NCBI GenBank assembly: GCA_007127655.1
Contig: SKYX01000326.1
Location: 1-7,301 of the forward strand
Length of the DNA: 7,301 nucleotides
Direction: 5' to 3'
From: Desulfonatronum sp.
GTDB taxonomy: Bacteria; Desulfobacterota; Desulfovibrionia; Desulfovibrionales; Desulfonatronaceae
Below, one piece after another: positions 5,135-7,301 of the stretch. How positions within the stretch are numbered: position 1 is the first letter of the stretch; every line of letters starts with the position of its first letter. The position numbers were made by a program, and so were the translations under genes. The notes below the pieces were generated by a model that was given only the letters and a program-made list of their open reading frames with translations, did not search any database and was not told the DNA's origin.

Positions 5135-5950
5135 TCAGATCACCTGACAGCTTGGACAGAAACAGGTGGTGCGCCCGGCGACCTTGGTGGTCTGAAGAGG
5201 CGTGCCGCAACTCACGCAGGGCAGGCCTCTCCGCCCGTAGACCTGAAAGGTGTTCTGAAACGTGCCCACAAGCCCGGCTGCTGTGCGGTAGTCCCGGATG
5301 GAGCTGCCTCCGGCGGCGATGGCTTCTTCCAGGACGCTCTGGAGGGCGCCCAGGAGTCCGGCCAGGCGATCCGGGGCGATCCGGTTCCCCGGCGTCGCCG
5401 GATGGATGCCCGCTCTGAAGAGGCTCTCATCGGCGTAGATGTTGCCGATCCCGGCAATGACCCGCTGATCCAGCAGCAAGGCCTTGATTCTACTCTTCTT
5501 TCCAATAATCCGCTTCGAGAAGGTCTCCAAATCCACCCCCAAGGGCTCTGGTCCGAGGTTTCGATAAAAGGGCCATCGCTTCAAGTCCTTGCCGGTAAAC
5601 AGGCCGCAGGTCCCGAATTTGCGTTGGTCCTGAAAATACAGCGCGGTCCCGTCGTCCAGGTCCAACAATAAATGCACGTGCGAGACTGGCGGAAGGCCGG
5701 AGGGCATGAGACCCAGCCTTCCGGTCATGCGCAGATGAAACGCCATCACGTCCTGTTCCGGAAATTCCAGAAACAATAATTTCCCCCGGCGGGAGACACC
5801 GCGGATGGTCCGCCCGATCACTTCTCGGGCTAGGTCTCGGTTACCTTTGGCCAGGTGCGCGGCAATGAACGGCACACTGGTGACGGTCCGGTCTGTGAGC
5901 AGAGGCCGGAGTCCTCGGGCAATGGTTTCCACTTCAGGCAATTCGGGCAT
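5135..5950 (-). CDS. mutM: Formamidopyrimidine-DNA glycosylase
   Basis: This bifunctional base-excision enzyme removes oxidised purines such as 8-oxoguanine and formamidopyrimidines, then cuts the strand by beta,delta-elimination. The 271-residue product is full length. It begins MPELPEVETIARGL, giving the catalytic Pro2 (Schiff base) and Glu3, with Glu6 conserved. RRGKLLF supplies the catalytic Lys57. HLRMTGRL, DQRKFGT and the helix-two-turn-helix region AGIGNIYADESLF are present. The C-terminal zinc finger has Cys245, Cys248, Cys265 and Cys268, with Arg260 in the beta-hairpin loop. The start is fixed because Pro2 must be exposed. No Shine-Dalgarno precedes the ATG; instead there is CCCACCAACC and then a heptamer repeat array, so translation may be weak or leaderless. 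The stop lies 13 nt from the convergent membrane-protein gene, with no clear terminator between. Confidence 0.97.
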   Translation of the reverse strand: MPELPEVETIARGLRPLLTDRTVTSVPFIAAHLAKGNRDLAREVIGRTIRGVSRRGKLLFLEFPEQDVMAFHLRMTGRLGLMPSGLPPVSHVHLLLDLDDGTALYFQDQRKFGTCGLFTGKDLKRWPFYRNLGPEPLGVDLETFSKRIIGKKSRIKALLLDQRVIAGIGNIYADESLFRAGIHPATPGNRIAPDRLAGLLGALQSVLEEAIAAGGSSIRDYRTAAGLVGTFQNTFQVYGRRGLPCVSCGTPLQTTKVAGRTTCFCPSCQVI

Positions 5951-5957
5951 GGTTGGT

Positions 5958-6012
5958 GGGAGTCAGGAGTCAGAATTCAGGAGTCAGGAGTTAGGAGTCA
6001 GGAGTCGGGGTC
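5958..6012. repeat. Heptanucleotide tandem repeat upstream of mutM
   Basis: About eight units with a period of seven follow without gaps: GGGAGTC, AGGAGTC, AGAATTC, AGGAGTC, AGGAGTT, AGGAGTC, AGGAGTC and a shortened GGGGTC. Four units are identical. The array occupies most of the 100-bp gap between the ChaN-like gene and mutM and begins 8 bp upstream of the mutM start codon. Arrays of this kind change copy number by slippage. Because it lies where the mutM promoter and 5' UTR should be, length change could alter spacing there. Confidence 0.85.
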
Positions 6013-6050
6013 ACGATGTCTGGAAGCGGAGGAGCTGGTGGTGGCCGTGG

Positions 6051-7220
6051 TCAGGGGGAGGTGATGGGGATGGTGATTTGGTCGCCGTCGCGGAGTACTC
6101 TCAGGCGCAGGGGGCGTTGTTCGCTTTTGGCCTGGACTCCGGCGGTGTGCAAGACTTCCAGAGTTGTGATGGGTGTGTCGTCCGCGGCGAGCAGGACGTC
6201 TCCAGGTTGCAACCCGGCTGCCTGGGCCAGGGAGTTTGGAATCACGCCGGTGACGACCACCTGGTCGTCGACCCAGGCAATGAGCATGCCCAAGCGTCTT
6301 GGCGGTTCCGGGCAGTAGAAAAAGAAATCCCCGGCCGTGGGGTCCGGAGCCGATCCGCCGCGCCAGGGGATCAAGGACAGAATTTGGGGGGCTTCGTCCA
6401 GCAGGCCGAGCCGATAGGCGATCCCATGACCATACTCCACATGGGCGGCTCCGGTCAGGATGACCATGGTGTCATCCGCTCCGCGCCGCTGGATCGCTGC
6501 ATAAGCCATCTGGGTGTCCCAGAGGGACTGAATCGTCATGAAGCGCTCCAACTCAAACCCGGCTTCCATGGTCCGATCCGGCATCAACTCCACATGCCGA
6601 TGGTACTCCTCTTCGATCATCGCCCGCTGCGGCGGCGGGGGAGGAATCAACGCGGATGGGAGCAGACCGCGTTCTTCGGCGGGGATGCTCTCCAGACCTT
6701 TGACGCGGATACGTTGCAGCAGGTCCTTGGGCACGTTCAGGCCGTAAACCGGAATGCTGGACTCCTTGGCTTGAGCCAGGATCGGCCGATAGAAGGTAAA
6801 GTTGTATCCCCAGTAGTCTTGCCAGCCTAATTTGTCTTCCAGTTCATTCAGGCTGACCTCACCACGGTGAAACGCGTCCAGGGTCTTCTGGGCGGACCAG
6901 GGAACCATCTCCAGCCCCACGGCAAGCGGCAGACCGGACCGAGCCAAGTTGTTCAAAACTTCGGCCTGAAATTGATGGTCGCAGGCATTGGCGTGAGACT
7001 CGCCGATCAGGATGAAGTCGTGGGACGCGACCAGGGCCGTCAGCTCGGAGGGTTCGACCTGGCGCCCGTCAGCCAGGAAGAGCGTGCCGGGCCGCGGGAC
7101 CGCCACGGTCTCGGGGATGGGCTGACTTGGAGGGAGAAGGCGGGCGCAGCCGAGGTTCAGGACCAGGAGAGTCAGGAGGACGAGAACCGCCGGCAACGCC
7201 CGAAGGGGGATCAATCCCAC
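6051..7220 (-). CDS. ChaN-family (haem/iron-binding) lipoprotein with C-terminal PDZ domain
   Basis: The 389-residue protein has a hydrophobic signal peptide (about 4-24) ending LNLGC, so Cys25 is the likely lipidation site. Asn at -3 makes this lipobox imperfect. Residues 67-273 match the ChaN/Cofac_haem_bdg family: LIGESHANACDHQFQAEVL (71-89, with Glu74, His76 and His82), GLEM (102-105), WGYNFTFYRPI, GLNVP (160-164), SLWDTQMA (232-239) and GAAHVEYGHGI (257-267). In Campylobacter ChaN the family is an iron-regulated haem-binding lipoprotein; haem binding here is inferred. Residues 308-389 form a PDZ domain with VIPNSLAQAAGLQPGDVLLAADD, a peptide-binding module common in envelope proteins. 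The start is GTG at 7220, with GAGGA 9 nt upstream, and overlaps the preceding gene's stop by 10 nt, suggesting coupling. No iron-responsive operator was recognised. Confidence 0.85.
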   Translation of the reverse strand: MGLIPLRALPAVLVLLTLLVLNLGCARLLPPSQPIPETVAVPRPGTLFLADGRQVEPSELTALVASHDFILIGESHANACDHQFQAEVLNNLARSGLPLAVGLEMVPWSAQKTLDAFHRGEVSLNELEDKLGWQDYWGYNFTFYRPILAQAKESSIPVYGLNVPKDLLQRIRVKGLESIPAEERGLLPSALIPPPPPQRAMIEEEYHRHVELMPDRTMEAGFELERFMTIQSLWDTQMAYAAIQRRGADDTMVILTGAAHVEYGHGIAYRLGLLDEAPQILSLIPWRGGSAPDPTAGDFFFYCPEPPRRLGMLIAWVDDQVVVTGVIPNSLAQAAGLQPGDVLLAADDTPITTLEVLHTAGVQAKSEQRPLRLRVLRDGDQITIPITSP

Positions 7221-7301
7221 TTGCGCTTGTCCTCGATGGGACGGATTTGAGCTGGAAGCGAACCAGGGACAACGACTTTCAGGTCCGGTCGCAGGCCAAT
7301 C
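7211..7301 (-). CDS. C-terminal 29 codons of an unidentified protein (partial)
   Basis: A minus-strand frame open to the window edge ends in TGA at 7213-7211. Its last residues include GLRPDLKVVVPGSLPAQI followed by RPIEDKRKWD, a basic/acidic tail. Support for it being a real gene: the frame is open throughout, the residue usage looks protein-like, and its end overlaps the GTG start of the ChaN-like gene by 10 nt (GTGGGATTGA) with a Shine-Dalgarno inside it, as in coupled operons. I do not recognise the family from this fragment. It would be the upstream partner of the lipoprotein gene in the same transcript. Confidence 0.5.
   Translation of the reverse strand, partial: IGLRPDLKVVVPGSLPAQIRPIEDKRKWD

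Noticed and set aside
5100..5160. Possible terminator between the DUF456-type gene and mutM.
   Set aside because: GATCAC occurs twice as a direct repeat and there are only 4-bp inverted matches; no stable stem with a T run was found.
5958..6012. CRISPR-like array.
   Set aside because: The units are seven bases long and contiguous with no spacers, so this is a simple tandem repeat.
5805..6830. Long plus-strand open frame (341 codons) across the mutM 5' end, repeat array and ChaN-like gene.
   Set aside because: It runs antisense to two well-supported genes and through the heptamer array; the product shows no recognisable domain.

Overview
The window looks like chromosomal core DNA from a GC-rich Gram-negative bacterium. 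A sulfate-reducer-type deltaproteobacterium (Desulfobacterota, Desulfovibrionales-like) fits best. This is inferred from protein style, a lipoprotein gene, and the order rpsF-rpsR-rplI-dnaB with no priB between rpsF and rpsR, followed by a phenylacetate-CoA-ligase-type gene. I could not confirm the taxon by search.

Layout. Positions 1-606 hold no protein gene I can defend. They do contain structure: a possible small structured RNA (about 48-241), a tiny promoter / 15-codon ORF / hairpin unit (280-430), short degenerate repeats of period 6 and 7, a perfect 13-bp tandem duplication, and a promoter (574-603). Positions 607-4562 are a plus-strand operon-like run: a folded rpsF leader, rpsF (S6), rpsR (S18), rplI (L9), dnaB (replicative helicase) and a paaK-type acyl-CoA ligase. 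Gaps between these genes are 2-46 nt. A DUF456-type membrane protein follows at 4600-5121. On the minus strand, convergent with it, lie mutM/fpg (5135-5950), a heptanucleotide repeat array, a ChaN-family lipoprotein carrying a C-terminal PDZ domain (6051-7220), and the last 29 codons of an unidentified upstream gene that overlaps the ChaN gene by 10 nt.

How the genes work together. S6 and S18 bind each other on the 30S platform, and the rpsF leader can fold into a stem that buries the rpsF Shine-Dalgarno sequence below a second hairpin with a CCG beside it. This is the architecture expected of the autoregulatory S6:S18-binding mRNA leader. L9 and DnaB link ribosome and replisome supply. A perfect 11-bp hairpin containing the dnaB stop codon may separate dnaB from the metabolic paaK-type gene. 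MutM repairs oxidised purines and the ChaN-like protein is predicted to bind haem or iron at the membrane. Their proximity is suggestive of an iron/oxidative-stress theme but is not evidence of one.

I found no defence system, mobile element, CRISPR array or clearly new multi-gene system. The most interesting signals are the structured rpsF leader and the dense non-coding region upstream of it.
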